NCBI GenBank assembly: GCA_002363955.1
Contig: DEXE01000003.1
Span: 661,060 to 725,059, forward strand
Direction: 5' to 3'
Source: Methylophaga sp. UBA3192
GTDB lineage: Bacteria; Pseudomonadota; Gammaproteobacteria; Nitrosococcales; Methylophagaceae
DNA length: 64,000 bases
The notes under the pieces were generated by a model. It did no database searches. It worked only from the letters and a program-made list of their open reading frames with translations, and was not told the origin of the DNA. The position numbers were made by a program, and so were the translations under genes. The stretch's first letter is position 1. Every line of letters starts with the position of its first letter. Shown piece by piece: positions 33,539-42,838 of the stretch.

Positions 33539-34408
33539 TTACTCTTCGTCTGTTGCTTTTGGGTTGGCCTGTTTGGCTTTTTTGGGTATGGCTGATGCGC
33601 GATCTTTCAGTAACTCAGGTTTAGGCTGAACATTTTTCTTCGCAACATCCACTACAGCGATATCTTTTAAAAATTCACGACCCAGCAGAATCGGATAGCT
33701 CATATGCGATCGGTCGGTCAAGGTGAATTCTGCCGTATCAGTCATATTTCCAATACGAATGGTCAGTCTGACGACGGGACGTTTATCAATTTCGTTTGTG
33801 GACGATTGGCGGATATTGGCCGTTCTGGCTATTGGCGCTTCCACTTCATAGCTGTTATCACTGCCTTCCTCCGGAACGATGGTAAAGCGAGCCCATTTCT
33901 GACCATCCCGTTCCAGGGTTACGATATCCTGTGCAGTTAATGATGACGTAGTGGCTCCGGTATCTACACGCGCGGGGAATACACGATTCACGGCTTCAAT
34001 CCATAGCCATTCGGTTTGCCCCAACACTAATTTATCGTTGAGAGTCATTGGTGCCGGGGGAGGACAGCTCTGGGAATCAATAGGCTGAACAGTTTGTGCT
34101 GCTTGAACTACTGCGCGTTGGGCGAGTTTTTCATTAAGCTGAACGACCTGTTCATTAATCTCATCTAACTGTTTACGGGTAATTTGCTGCTCTTTGGAAA
34201 ACGATTGCAGTCCAGCCTGGTGCTTGTTCTGGTTATCAATGATTTTCTGGCATTGTTGACGGAACTGCGTTTCTAATCTGGATTCACTGTCGCTTAAAGC
34301 TGATTTTAACTGTTCGTTAGAAACACTGGGACGAGTCTCGTTTTGAATACAAGCTGTGGTGAACAGGCTTGATACTAATATGATGAGTGGTAGTTTATGT
34401 TTGAACAT
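33539..34408 (-). CDS. Retropepsin-like aspartyl protease family lipoprotein (ATP-dependent zinc protease family)
   Basis: A 289-residue exported protein. The signal peptide ends with a lipobox TTAC (Cys20), so it is probably lipid-anchored. Residues about 30-100 are a heptad-rich coiled coil. The PF05618-type domain follows, with the aspartyl protease motif RVDTGATTSSL (Asp149) and a second conserved patch YPILLGREFLKDIAVVD. Some databases call the family ATP-dependent zinc protease, but the DTG motif speaks for a retropepsin fold. It is the first gene of the set and lies nine bases before the transglutaminase-like gene. Confidence 0.88.
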   Translation of the reverse strand: MFKHKLPLIILVSSLFTTACIQNETRPSVSNEQLKSALSDSESRLETQFRQQCQKIIDNQNKHQAGLQSFSKEQQITRKQLDEINEQVVQLNEKLAQRAVVQAAQTVQPIDSQSCPPPAPMTLNDKLVLGQTEWLWIEAVNRVFPARVDTGATTSSLTAQDIVTLERDGQKWARFTIVPEEGSDNSYEVEAPIARTANIRQSSTNEIDKRPVVRLTIRIGNMTDTAEFTLTDRSHMSYPILLGREFLKDIAVVDVAKKNVQPKPELLKDRASAIPKKAKQANPKATDEE

Positions 34409-34498
34409 GTTTTTCCTAAATCTTTAAACGGACTATAACGTCAAAACGCTTTTATCATGGTAAAATTGATAGAACTGCATATTATGAAGTAATCCTTA

Positions 34499-35266
34499 CT
34501 AATCCGGAGATTTTTTCTCAATCAGTAAATGTACGTAACGTCCCATGTCACGGTAGGTTGGCATACGGCAATATTGGTGCTCTAATGCCAGTAATTCCTG
34601 TTCATTTGTCTGGTTTCGGCTCTCAGAGTTCAAATAATCGCTGAACACACGAATTCCACTGTGCTGAATAATTTCAAAACCATTATTTTGTAAAAACTGA
34701 ATTATTTCATTTGGATATTGTGGAAAGGGCGGACTGAGCTTATTTCCGATACCAATATAGCGATCATTGAGGATTGGTTCCAGTCTCCAGCCACCGCGAA
34801 TGACATTTTTGTAGACCATGGCGTTGCGGTTGTAAAACATCAGTGACAGATAACCACCTGTTTTAACGCGATCCATTACCTGTTTCAGGGTCTCCAGGGG
34901 ACTTGCCAGCCATTCCACTACCGCATGGCAAATCACCAAATCGAAGTTGTTTAACTGCGGGGATAACATTTGAATGGAGGTGTGATGAAAACGGGCCTGC
35001 AACTTGGCTTCAGCAAAATGTTGTTGTGCCTGCGCCAACAGTTTTCCAGAAATATCACATAAGGTCATTTGATGACCAAAGCCAGCCAGCCACAAACTGA
35101 TTTGTCCGGCGCCACAACCGGCATCCCAAACGTTTAGGGATGTTGTCTGGGTAAACTGATGCAGATCCTGTTTGAGAATATCCAGCCGCAACTGACCTTT
35201 GAGGGTGTCATAAATACGCGCATTAAAACGCTCAGCCAAATCGTCAAAATTACGATCCTGTTGCAT
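34499..35266 (-). CDS. cmoM: tRNA 5-carboxymethoxyuridine methyltransferase
   Basis: A 255-residue SAM-dependent methyltransferase that methylates the carboxyl of cmo5U at tRNA position 34. The start MQQDRNFDDLAERFNARIYD and TLKGQLRLDIL matches CmoM (formerly SmtA) closely. The SAM-binding motif is VWDAGCGAGQISLWLAGFG, and LVICHAVVEWLASP is motif IV. Overlaps the mfd stop by one base (TGATG), so it is translationally coupled to mfd. Family length is normal. Confidence 0.9.
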   Translation of the reverse strand: MQQDRNFDDLAERFNARIYDTLKGQLRLDILKQDLHQFTQTTSLNVWDAGCGAGQISLWLAGFGHQMTLCDISGKLLAQAQQHFAEAKLQARFHHTSIQMLSPQLNNFDLVICHAVVEWLASPLETLKQVMDRVKTGGYLSLMFYNRNAMVYKNVIRGGWRLEPILNDRYIGIGNKLSPPFPQYPNEIIQFLQNNGFEIIQHSGIRVFSDYLNSESRNQTNEQELLALEHQYCRMPTYRDMGRYVHLLIEKKSPD

Positions 35267-38200
35267 CAGGCGGCCGGCTTGAGCAGATTATCCAGCAGTG
35301 AATCAATCGCCAGAATGCGGCTTTCGGCATCCGGCATGTTATCGGTAAAACGTAATTTATCCTGACCATCCAGTTTGAAACGGGAAGGTTGTTTTTGAAT
35401 CAGCTGGATGATGGTCATCGGTTCCACCTGAGGTTCTTTATCAAACAATAAGCGACCACCTTGGTCATAAACATCAATCTTACGAATGCCGATGGTTTTA
35501 GCTTTAAGACGTAACTCATGGACGGCAAACAGGGTTTGCACCGGTTCAGGTAACAAACCAAAGCGATCAATCATTTCCACCTGCAGTTCACGCAAGGCTT
35601 CCTTGTCTGCGGCGGCAGCAATGCGTTTATATAACACCAGACGGGTATGCACATCGGGCAGATAATCTGACGGAATCAATGCCGGGACATGCAGATCGAT
35701 TTCCACTGTATGGCGAGCCATATTATCCAGATCCGGCGTTTTGCCGGATTTCAACGCATTGACCGCGCGTTCCAGCAGTTCGTTATATAAGGTAAAGCCG
35801 ATTTCCTGCATCTGGCCGCTTTGTTCATCACCCAGTAACTCACCGGCACCCCGAATTTCCATATCGTGCGTCGCCAGGGTAAAGCCCGCACCTAAATCTT
35901 CAATCGACTCAATCGCTTCAAGACGTTTAATCGCATCGGCTGTCATGGCCTGTTGCGGTGGTGTGATCAGATAAGCATAGGCACGGTGATGCGAACGGCC
36001 CACACGACCGCGGATTTGATAAAGCTGGGCCAGACCTAATTTATCGGCTCTATCAATAAAGATGGTGTTGGCGGTCGGCACATCGATACCGGTTTCAATA
36101 ATGGTGGTGCAGACCAGCACATTAAAACGCTGATGGTAAAAGTCGAGCATGACCTGTTCCAGCTCTCGTTCTCGCATTTGCCCGTGCGCCACGGCAATAC
36201 GCGCTTCCGGCATTAAGGTTTCGAGTTCGCGTGCTACCCGATCAATGTCTTCCACTTTGTTATGCAGGAAATACACCTGACCGCCACGTTTGATTTCACG
36301 CAGCATACCTTCACGGATTTTGTCGGCATTCCATTGCAATACAAAGGTTTTAATGGCTAAACGGCGTGCCGGGGCAGTGGCAATAATCGATAAATCACGA
36401 ATGCCGGAAATCGACATATTCAGGGTGCGGGGAATCGGCGTGGCGGTAAGCGTTAATACATCGATCTGGGCACGGTATTTTTTCAGTTGTTCTTTCTGGG
36501 TGACGCCAAAACGGTGTTCTTCATCGAGCACAAACAAACCCAGCCGCTTTGGATCGATATCCTGCTGCAATAGTTTATGTGTACCAATCACGATATCAGC
36601 CGTCCCTTCAGTGATCGCCGATTTGACATCATCCAATTGTTTCTTGCTACGGAAGCGTGACAAAACTTCAACCCGGATCGGCCAATCAGCAAAGCGATCT
36701 TTGAAGTTTTCATAATGTTGCTGAGCAAGCAGGGTAGTCGGCACCAACACCAATACCTGTTTGCCAGATTGAACAGCCAGGAATGCCGCACGCATGGCGA
36801 CTTCAGTTTTACCGAAACCAACGTCACCACACACCAAACGATCCATAGGCGTTTCCGATTGCATATCGGCAATCACGGCATCAATCGCATCCTGTTGATC
36901 CGGCGTGGTTTCAAACGGGAAGGCGGCCGAGAAAGCTTCATATTGTTCATCTGGCGACTGCATCGGCGGTTTTTTATTAGCCGCGCGTTTGGCATAGATA
37001 TCCAGTAATTCTGCCGCCACATCACGTACTTTTTCGGCAGCACGACGGCGGGCTTTTTCCCATTGGGTGGTGCCAAGTTGGTGTAATGGAGCCAGTTCCG
37101 GGGCAGAGCCGGAGTAACGGCTGATTAAATCCAGCGAAGCCACCGGCACATACAATTTGTCACCTTTGGCATATTCGAGTGTTACGTATTCGGTCGCTAC
37201 ATCGCCGACATCAAGTGTCTGCAACCCCAGATATCTGCCTACACCATGATCTTCATGGACTACCGCATCACCAATCGTGAGTTCGGCAAGGTTACGAATA
37301 ATGGCATCGGAATCCCGCTTTTTACGGCTGCGACGACGGCGTTGCATAACCTGTTGGCCAAACAGCTGGGTTTCAGCAACAACCGCAATATTTTCAATCT
37401 GTAGCAGCAAGCCCTGTTCGAGCGGTGCCACGGTAATACACAGCGGCGCGATATCATTAATAAATGCATCCCAGTTGTCGACAACTTTCGGCTGCAGCTG
37501 GTTTTTACGCAGCAGATCCAGCAGCGTTTCACGGCGGCCAGCGGATTCGGCGGCGATTAAAATTCGCCCAGCGAATTTATCAATAAATTGATGCAGCGCT
37601 TCGCAAGGACGATCTTGTTTGGAGTTGAGCGGTAAAGATGGCGGTATTACCGTGGCATAGTTGCTATTACCGGCTGAGCCATCTAATTCAAAATTCTGAC
37701 ATTGCAGCCGTTGCCATTGCTTGAACTGACTGAATAACTCTTCAACAGGCACAAACACATTGATCGGCGGTAATAAGGGTCTTTCCGGATCAACACTATG
37801 CTGGCGGTAACGGATTTGGATTTCCTGCCAGAACTGTTCTGCGGCATGGAAGGTATCATTGAGCTGCACTAACAGTGTGTTATCGGGCAGGTAATCGGTG
37901 AGTCGGGCGGTTTGCTCGAAAAACAACGGCAAATAAAACTCGATACCGCCCGGCATATTACCGGCACTGACTTCGCGATAAATCAGACTGCGTTGCGGGT
38001 CGCCATCAAAAAACTGCCGGAACTGTTTACGGAATAAAGCAATGCTGTCGTCATTCACCGGAAATTCGCGTGCCGGTAATAACTGGATCTGATCAATATT
38101 ATCGATAGATCGCTGGGTTTCCGGATCAAAAGTACGCAGGGTGTCGATCTCGTCATCAAACAAATCAATACGATAAGGCTGACGACTACCCATTGGAAAT

Positions 38201-38796
38201 AAATCTATAATCGCACCGCGAACCGCAAACTCACCGTGTTCGATAACCTGCGCCACATTACGATACCCGGATTTTTCCAGTTTGAGGCGCCATTGTTCGA
38301 TATCAAACTGATCGCCGATTTTCAGCTCAAGATGATTGCCATCGAGAAACGATCGGGGCGCAATGCGTTGCATCAGGGTAGCAATCGGGACCAGTAAAAT
38401 GCCATGATTAAAATCGGGTAAATGATGCAATGTCTGCAGTCGTTCGGAAACAATATCCTGATGTGGCGAAAAACTGTCATAAGGCAGCGTTTCCCAATCC
38501 GGAAAATGCAATATTGGTAATTCGGCATTACCCAGATAAAAGCGGATTTCCAATTCCAGGCGATGAGCACTCGCCACATCATCAGTCACCACCAATAATG
38601 GGCCGTCATGTTGCTGAGCTGCTTTTGCTAACAATAATCCCTGTGCACTACCGTATAATTGTCCGGCACGAAGTTGATCTTTGGCTGATACAGGCAAGAC
38701 AGGCTGAAGCAGGTTGGCTGGCAAAAGTGATACCTTGATAGTTAAATGAGAAAGCGCATTATTTTCCCATACTTGACCAAGTACAGCATCCAGCAT
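35266..38796 (-). CDS. mfd: Transcription-repair coupling factor
   Basis: Removes stalled RNA polymerase and recruits UvrA to lesions. The N-terminal UvrB-like half is followed by the RNA-polymerase-interaction region (IGDAVVHEDHGVGRYLGL), the SF2 helicase motor with Walker A CGDVGFGKTEVAMRAA, Walker B VLDEEHRFGV, TATPIPRTLNMS and IRGRVGRSHHRAYAY, and a C-terminal TRCF domain. About 1176 residues, normal size. A TTG at 38826 would add ten residues; the ATG at 38796 is preferred, though no strong ribosome site is seen and the family homology starts about 20 residues later still. It is upstream of and coupled to cmoM. Confidence 0.96.
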   Translation of the reverse strand: MLDAVLGQVWENNALSHLTIKVSLLPANLLQPVLPVSAKDQLRAGQLYGSAQGLLLAKAAQQHDGPLLVVTDDVASAHRLELEIRFYLGNAELPILHFPDWETLPYDSFSPHQDIVSERLQTLHHLPDFNHGILLVPIATLMQRIAPRSFLDGNHLELKIGDQFDIEQWRLKLEKSGYRNVAQVIEHGEFAVRGAIIDLFPMGSRQPYRIDLFDDEIDTLRTFDPETQRSIDNIDQIQLLPAREFPVNDDSIALFRKQFRQFFDGDPQRSLIYREVSAGNMPGGIEFYLPLFFEQTARLTDYLPDNTLLVQLNDTFHAAEQFWQEIQIRYRQHSVDPERPLLPPINVFVPVEELFSQFKQWQRLQCQNFELDGSAGNSNYATVIPPSLPLNSKQDRPCEALHQFIDKFAGRILIAAESAGRRETLLDLLRKNQLQPKVVDNWDAFINDIAPLCITVAPLEQGLLLQIENIAVVAETQLFGQQVMQRRRRSRKKRDSDAIIRNLAELTIGDAVVHEDHGVGRYLGLQTLDVGDVATEYVTLEYAKGDKLYVPVASLDLISRYSGSAPELAPLHQLGTTQWEKARRRAAEKVRDVAAELLDIYAKRAANKKPPMQSPDEQYEAFSAAFPFETTPDQQDAIDAVIADMQSETPMDRLVCGDVGFGKTEVAMRAAFLAVQSGKQVLVLVPTTLLAQQHYENFKDRFADWPIRVEVLSRFRSKKQLDDVKSAITEGTADIVIGTHKLLQQDIDPKRLGLFVLDEEHRFGVTQKEQLKKYRAQIDVLTLTATPIPRTLNMSISGIRDLSIIATAPARRLAIKTFVLQWNADKIREGMLREIKRGGQVYFLHNKVEDIDRVARELETLMPEARIAVAHGQMRERELEQVMLDFYHQRFNVLVCTTIIETGIDVPTANTIFIDRADKLGLAQLYQIRGRVGRSHHRAYAYLITPPQQAMTADAIKRLEAIESIEDLGAGFTLATHDMEIRGAGELLGDEQSGQMQEIGFTLYNELLERAVNALKSGKTPDLDNMARHTVEIDLHVPALIPSDYLPDVHTRLVLYKRIAAAADKEALRELQVEMIDRFGLLPEPVQTLFAVHELRLKAKTIGIRKIDVYDQGGRLLFDKEPQVEPMTIIQLIQKQPSRFKLDGQDKLRFTDNMPDAESRILAIDSLLDNLLKPAA

Positions 38797-38875
38797 TTTC
38801 AAACAAGATAATGTCCTTACAAACAATAAGTGTTAATGCTATAGTCAAAATTTTGCAACGAAGCGGAGATGGAAC

Positions 38876-39085
38876 ATGGTGAAACGGACGGAAAATGTTG
38901 TGTTATTAAAAGTAATTGGCACTGCTGAGTTATTAGCTGCCCTGGCCATGTTTTATTTTTATCACGAAAATGTTCCAGCAATAATCGGTGGATTAATTTT
39001 GTTAGGCTTGTCGGCCAACAGTTTTTACCAGGCGCACAAATGTTATCAACGTCAATATTCACCCAGAAAAGACGATAATTCTTAA
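38876..39085 (+). CDS. Small two-helix membrane protein of unknown function
   Basis: A 69-residue protein I do not recognise. Two hydrophobic stretches, LLKVIGTAELLAALAMFYFY and VPAIIGGLILLGLSANSFY, are followed by a basic cytoplasmic tail ending RKDDNS. GGAG six bases before the ATG (in GCGGAGATGGAACATG) supports the start. It lies 12 bases before uvrC on the same strand and is divergent from mfd, so it probably heads the uvrC-pgsA transcript. Confidence 0.65.
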   Translation: MVKRTENVVLLKVIGTAELLAALAMFYFYHENVPAIIGGLILLGLSANSFYQAHKCYQRQYSPRKDDNS

Positions 39086-39097
39086 TTACGAAATTTA

Positions 39098-40939
39098 ATG
39101 AGTCAGGCTGAAAACCCCACAAAAGAATTCCAATTCGATCCGGTCAGTTTTGTAAAATCACTTACCAGCCGGCCTGGTGTCTATCGCATGATCGATGCGG
39201 AAGGTACCGTTATTTATGTCGGTAAAGCCAAAAACCTCAAAAAACGTGTAGGCAGTTATTTTCGCAGCAGTGGTTTAACCAGCAAAACACAGGTGATGGT
39301 TGCGCAGATCGCGGCGATTGAGACCACCGTTACCCATACTGAAAACGAAGCCCTGATACTGGAAAACAACCTGATCAAGGAGCTGATGCCACGTTACAAC
39401 GTGTTATTGCGTGATGATAAATCCTACCCATACTTATTGATTTCTGGTGATGACTTTCCACGATTAAGTGTGCATCGCGGTGCCAAGCGTAAAAAAGGCA
39501 AATATTTCGGACCTTACCCCAGTGCCGGTGCCGTTCGTGAAAGTCTGAATCTGCTGCAGAAACTGTTTCCGGTGCGTCAGTGTGAAGACAGTTATTATCA
39601 AAACCGCAGCCGGCCTTGTCTGCAATATCAAATCAAACGTTGCACGGCACCCTGTGTGGGGCTGATTTCTGAGAGTGATTACCAAAAAGATGTGCAGCAC
39701 ACCATCATGTTCCTGGAAGGAAAAAACCAGCAGGTTATGGATGAGCTGAGTAACCAGATGGATGTCGCTTCGCAGAATCTGCAGTTTGAACAAGCGGCTT
39801 CTATCCGCGACAAGATCATCAGCCTGCGACGAGTTCAAGAACGACAATATGTCAGCTCCATGCAAGGCGATTCTGATGTGCTGGCCGCGATTGTGCGTGA
39901 TGGTCTTGCCGTGGTGGAAGTCAGCTTTGTTCGTGGGGGCAGAAACTTGGGCAGTAAATCCTATTTCCCCAAAGGTTCATCGGATCTGACCGAGTCAGAA
40001 TTGCTAACCGCGTTTATCCCACAGTATTACTTAGGTAAAGATGTACCTGCCGAAATTCTGCTCAGCCATGAAGTGGAAGATGCTCAACTGTTACAAGATG
40101 TATTGCAGACTGAATCCGGACATAAAGTCATCCTGCGAAAACCGCAACGTGGACATGCAACCCGATGGCTACAAATGGCCATGACCAATGCCGAGATTAG
40201 TCTGACGCAGCGAATTAGCAGTCGTTCCAATCTGATGCAGCGTTTTGAAATGCTGCAGGATGCGTTGGCTCTCGATGAATTGCCTAAACGCATTGAATGT
40301 TTTGATATCAGTCATACCCGTGGTGAGCGCACAGTCGCTTCCTGCGTGGTGTTTGGTCTGGAAGGCGCGATTAAAAGTGACTACCGTAAATTCAATATTG
40401 AAGGCATTACGGCGGGGGACGATTATGCGGCAATGAATCAAGCCTTAAGCCGACGCTTTACCCGTTTGAATAACGGGGAAGGCAAACGTCCGGATTTATT
40501 ATTGATTGATGGGGGCAAAGGCCAAATCAAAGAAGCTCAGGAAGTACTGGCTGAATTAAATTTAAGCGATTTACCAATTTTGGGTATCGCCAAAGGCCCG
40601 GCTCGTAAACCCGGCGAAGAAACATTATTTCTGGTTGGTCGTGCAGGCGAAGTTACTTTATCTGCCGATTCACCGGCATTACATTTATTACAGCAAGTGC
40701 GAGATGAGGCACATCGTTTTGCCATCACAGGGCATCGGCAACGTCGTGCCAAAGCACGAAAAACTTCCTCATTAGAAGATATTGCAGGGCTGGGACCAAA
40801 GCGTCGACAAAAAATATTGCAGCAATTTGGTGGTCTTCAAGAGGTTAAACGTGCCGGAGTGGAAGACCTGCAAAGAGTGGAAGGCATCAGCGCCGCTCTG
40901 GCTCAGAAAATATATGACCTGTTCCATCCGGACAATTAA
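39098..40939 (+). CDS. uvrC: Excinuclease ABC subunit C
   Basis: Makes the 3' and 5' incisions in nucleotide excision repair. The N-terminal GIY-YIG nuclease reads GVYRMIDAEGTVIYVGKAKNLKKRV. The UVR motif that binds UvrB is at SNQMDVASQNLQFEQAASIRDKI. The RNase H-like 5' nuclease has ECFDISHTRGE, and two HhH motifs close the protein (LEDIAGLGPKRRQKILQQFGG, LQRVEGISAALAQKI). 613 residues, full length. It lies upstream of pgsA as in other gammaproteobacteria and close to mfd, which works in the same repair pathway. Confidence 0.97.
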   Translation: MSQAENPTKEFQFDPVSFVKSLTSRPGVYRMIDAEGTVIYVGKAKNLKKRVGSYFRSSGLTSKTQVMVAQIAAIETTVTHTENEALILENNLIKELMPRYNVLLRDDKSYPYLLISGDDFPRLSVHRGAKRKKGKYFGPYPSAGAVRESLNLLQKLFPVRQCEDSYYQNRSRPCLQYQIKRCTAPCVGLISESDYQKDVQHTIMFLEGKNQQVMDELSNQMDVASQNLQFEQAASIRDKIISLRRVQERQYVSSMQGDSDVLAAIVRDGLAVVEVSFVRGGRNLGSKSYFPKGSSDLTESELLTAFIPQYYLGKDVPAEILLSHEVEDAQLLQDVLQTESGHKVILRKPQRGHATRWLQMAMTNAEISLTQRISSRSNLMQRFEMLQDALALDELPKRIECFDISHTRGERTVASCVVFGLEGAIKSDYRKFNIEGITAGDDYAAMNQALSRRFTRLNNGEGKRPDLLLIDGGKGQIKEAQEVLAELNLSDLPILGIAKGPARKPGEETLFLVGRAGEVTLSADSPALHLLQQVRDEAHRFAITGHRQRRAKARKTSSLEDIAGLGPKRRQKILQQFGGLQEVKRAGVEDLQRVEGISAALAQKIYDLFHPDN

Positions 40940-40991
40940 ATGCTGCATAGTGCTAACATAGGCATTATCTGTAGTTTTTAACGACATTAAT

Positions 40992-41549
40992 ATGCTGAAT
41001 TTACCAAATCTGCTCAGTCTGCTCAGGGTCTTACTGATACCTGTTCTAGTCATTTTGTATTTTGTTCCTAATCCAAGTGCGACCGTTTGGGCAACCGTGG
41101 TGTTTGTGCTGGCGGGCATTACCGATTGGCTTGATGGTTATCTGGCCCGGCGCATGAATCTCACGTCACCTTTCGGCGCCTTTATCGATCCGGTAGCCGA
41201 TAAGTTAATCGTTGTGGTCGCGTTATTGTTGATTCTTTATAAGTCACCGGTCTGGTTTATCTTGCTGCCAGTGATTGTCATTGTATTTCGTGAAATCACC
41301 ATTTCCGCATTACGTGAATGGATGGCTGAAATCGGTGCCCGTCATGTAGTCCAGGTTTCCTCGATCGGCAAGTGGAAAACGACCTTTCAAATGATTGCCA
41401 TTGGCTGTCTGATATTCTATAAACCGCTGTTTGGATTACCGGTTTTTGAGATTGGCGTGGGCCTCTTATACATAGCCGCTTTACTCACATTGACCTCAAT
41501 GATCAGTTACTTGAAAGCAGCCTTGCCAGTGTTGGTAGATAAGGGTTGA
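40992..41549 (+). CDS. pgsA: CDP-diacylglycerol-glycerol-3-phosphate 3-phosphatidyltransferase
   Basis: Synthesises phosphatidylglycerophosphate, the committed step to phosphatidylglycerol and cardiolipin. The CDP-alcohol phosphotransferase signature is complete: DWLDGYLARRMNLTSPFGAF followed by IDPVADK, matching DG-X2-AR-X8-G-X3-D-X3-D. 185 residues with about five membrane helices. It follows uvrC by 52 bases and is followed by tRNA-Gly, a conserved order. Confidence 0.96.
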   Translation: MLNLPNLLSLLRVLLIPVLVILYFVPNPSATVWATVVFVLAGITDWLDGYLARRMNLTSPFGAFIDPVADKLIVVVALLLILYKSPVWFILLPVIVIVFREITISALREWMAEIGARHVVQVSSIGKWKTTFQMIAIGCLIFYKPLFGLPVFEIGVGLLYIAALLTLTSMISYLKAALPVLVDKG

Positions 41550-41587
41550 CAGAAAATATTAAGTGCCTATAATGCACGTCTTCCTAA

Positions 41588-41662
41588 GCGGGAATAGCTC
41601 AGTGGTAGAGCACAACCTTGCCAAGGTTGGGGTCGCGAGTTCGAATCTCGTTTCCCGCTCCA
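41588..41662 (+). tRNA. tRNA-Gly (anticodon GCC)
   Basis: Cloverleaf with acceptor stem GCGGGAA/TTCCCGC, D-arm TAGCTCAGTGGTAGAGCA, anticodon loop TTGCCAA (GCC), T-arm GCGAGTTCGAATCTCGT and encoded CCA. It follows pgsA, as glyW does in Escherichia coli. Confidence 0.98.
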
Positions 41663-41670
41663 AGAATAAA

Positions 41671-41710
41671 AAAAAGCCGCGGTCAGTCCAAGTCACTACT
41701 GCGGCTTTTT
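41671..41710 (+). terminator. Intrinsic terminator after tRNA-Gly
   Basis: AAAAAGCCGC pairs with GCGGCTTTTT around a 20-base loop region, ending in a T-run. It would separate tRNA-Gly from tRNA-Cys or cause partial readthrough. Confidence 0.8.
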
Positions 41711-41740
41711 AGTTTTGGATAGCTTAAGATGAAGTACCCT

Positions 41741-41814
41741 GGCTGGGTGGCAGAGTGGTCATGCAGCGGACTGCAACTCCGTTAACGCCGGTTCGATTCC
41801 GACCCCAGCCTCCA
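41741..41814 (+). tRNA. tRNA-Cys (anticodon GCA)
   Basis: Acceptor stem GGCTGGG/CCCAGCC, anticodon loop CTGCAAC (GCA), T-loop GGTTCGATTCC and encoded CCA. In Escherichia coli glyW-cysT-leuZ follow pgsA; here no tRNA-Leu follows. Confidence 0.98.
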
Positions 41815-41831
41815 TTTAAAACACCATACCT

Positions 41832-41855
41832 AAGGCGCTTACAGCGCTTTTTTTA
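41832..41855 (+). terminator. Intrinsic terminator after tRNA-Cys
   Basis: AAGGCGC and GCGCTTT form a short stem with one bulged G, with loop TTACA and a run of seven T. Confidence 0.75.
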
Positions 41856-42000
41856 TGTCTTCTGTTTTTGCATTCCCACATTATTCAACAGTACTTATTT
41901 AAACAAACCCTGGCCACTCATCTATTTTGTATGTAATCCACTTACTCAAATATGCTATAAATTCTCCATCATAAATTTTGACTGGAGCAAGGCGATAAAA

Positions 42001-42627
42001 ATGGATTTTTCACGAGTGACTTTCCCGATTAAAAACTTTATCAAAAAGCCTTTGGTCGCTGCCGGAATAGGTTTTATGGTATCTGTGCCGGCTGAAAATG
42101 CTTATGAGTCGGGTATGGCATTGATGTTTCCTGATTTGTTTGATGTGAGCGTTCAGGAGGTTATTGATATTCAACAATCTCAGTTTGGTGCATTGGAAGA
42201 CTCTATTCAGGAACTCGCTGAACTAACGGTAGGAAATGCTGAAGCTCAAAACGTGATTAGCCAGTTGAGTCAAAACCTTAATCAGGCGATGCAAGCCAAC
42301 CAATCCTTAACCAGTAAACTGGAAACGGTCGCTCATGATCGGGAAGTGCTTAGAAAAGAACTGTTGAATAAAAAAGGTGGGGATTTGATTCCAACTATCG
42401 CTTTGCCTGAGTTCCAGACTATTTATTACCCTGATTTAGGCGTATTAGCGTTACGGGATTACTATCAATCAAGTCGCAGTATTATCTTTACGATTAATGA
42501 TCAAACTAAAAGGTTAAATGTGGGCGACAGCATTAAAATTGAGCAGGGTAATCAACTGTGTCGTCTGGTTTATCGTGGCATGCATGATGGTAAACATGGA
42601 GTGGAAAAAATCTGCAACAAAGCGTAA
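42001..42627 (+). CDS. Unrecognised protein with membrane-signal region and coiled coil
   Basis: A 208-residue protein I do not recognise. The open frame extends back into tRNA-Cys, but the first sensible start is the ATG at 42001, preceded by an AAGGCG/GGAG-like region. A moderately hydrophobic segment near residues 18-32 (PLVAAGIGFMVSVPAENA) could be a signal peptide. Residues about 60-120 form a heptad-like coiled coil (IQELAELTVGNAEAQNVISQLSQNL...). The C-terminal half (YYPDLGVLALRDYYQSSRSIIFTINDQTKRLNVGDSIKIEQG) looks like a small beta domain. A terminator follows. Function unknown. Confidence 0.7.
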   Translation: MDFSRVTFPIKNFIKKPLVAAGIGFMVSVPAENAYESGMALMFPDLFDVSVQEVIDIQQSQFGALEDSIQELAELTVGNAEAQNVISQLSQNLNQAMQANQSLTSKLETVAHDREVLRKELLNKKGGDLIPTIALPEFQTIYYPDLGVLALRDYYQSSRSIIFTINDQTKRLNVGDSIKIEQGNQLCRLVYRGMHDGKHGVEKICNKA

Positions 42628-42722
42628 TTGTTTTATTCAGCAATAATCTGGAAAACGTTATGTGTTTTGGCCTTAGTTATTTGGGATCCCTTAATCGTTC
42701 ACGCCTTGCTTAACCAAAAAAT

Positions 42723-42747
42723 AAACCGGCTATATGTCGGTTTTTTT
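42723..42747 (+). terminator. Intrinsic terminator after the coiled-coil protein gene
   Basis: AAACCG and CGGTTT flank a nine-base loop and are followed by T-rich sequence. Confidence 0.7.
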
Positions 42748-42777
42748 ATCTATGTGTTAGGTGAACGGGTTTAAAAT

Positions 42778-42838
42778 CAGGACCTGTTGATCGTTCAGCG
42801 TCATAACAAAGGCACTTATGAAAGAGCAGCAGCCCCTA
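42778..42838. repeat. Small palindromic element (61 bp), third copy of the TA-ended family
   Basis: The left arm begins CAGGACCTGTTGATCGTTCAG. The right arm, read on the minus strand from 42838, begins TAGGGGCTGCTGCTCTTTCAT. The right arm agrees with the family arm (TAGGGCCTGTTGATCTTTCAT) at 18 of 21 positions. It lies in the 315-base gap between two genes of unknown function; the rest of that gap holds only the terminator at 42723-42747. Confidence 0.55.

Noticed and set aside
41755..42000. Open frame extending the coiled-coil protein back into tRNA-Cys
   Set aside because: The first 82 codons overlap the tRNA and its terminator and are not protein-like; the ATG at 42001 is a better start.
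41815..42000. A third tRNA (tRNA-Leu) after tRNA-Cys, as in Escherichia coli
   Set aside because: No cloverleaf is seen; the stretch contains a terminator and the leader of the next gene.
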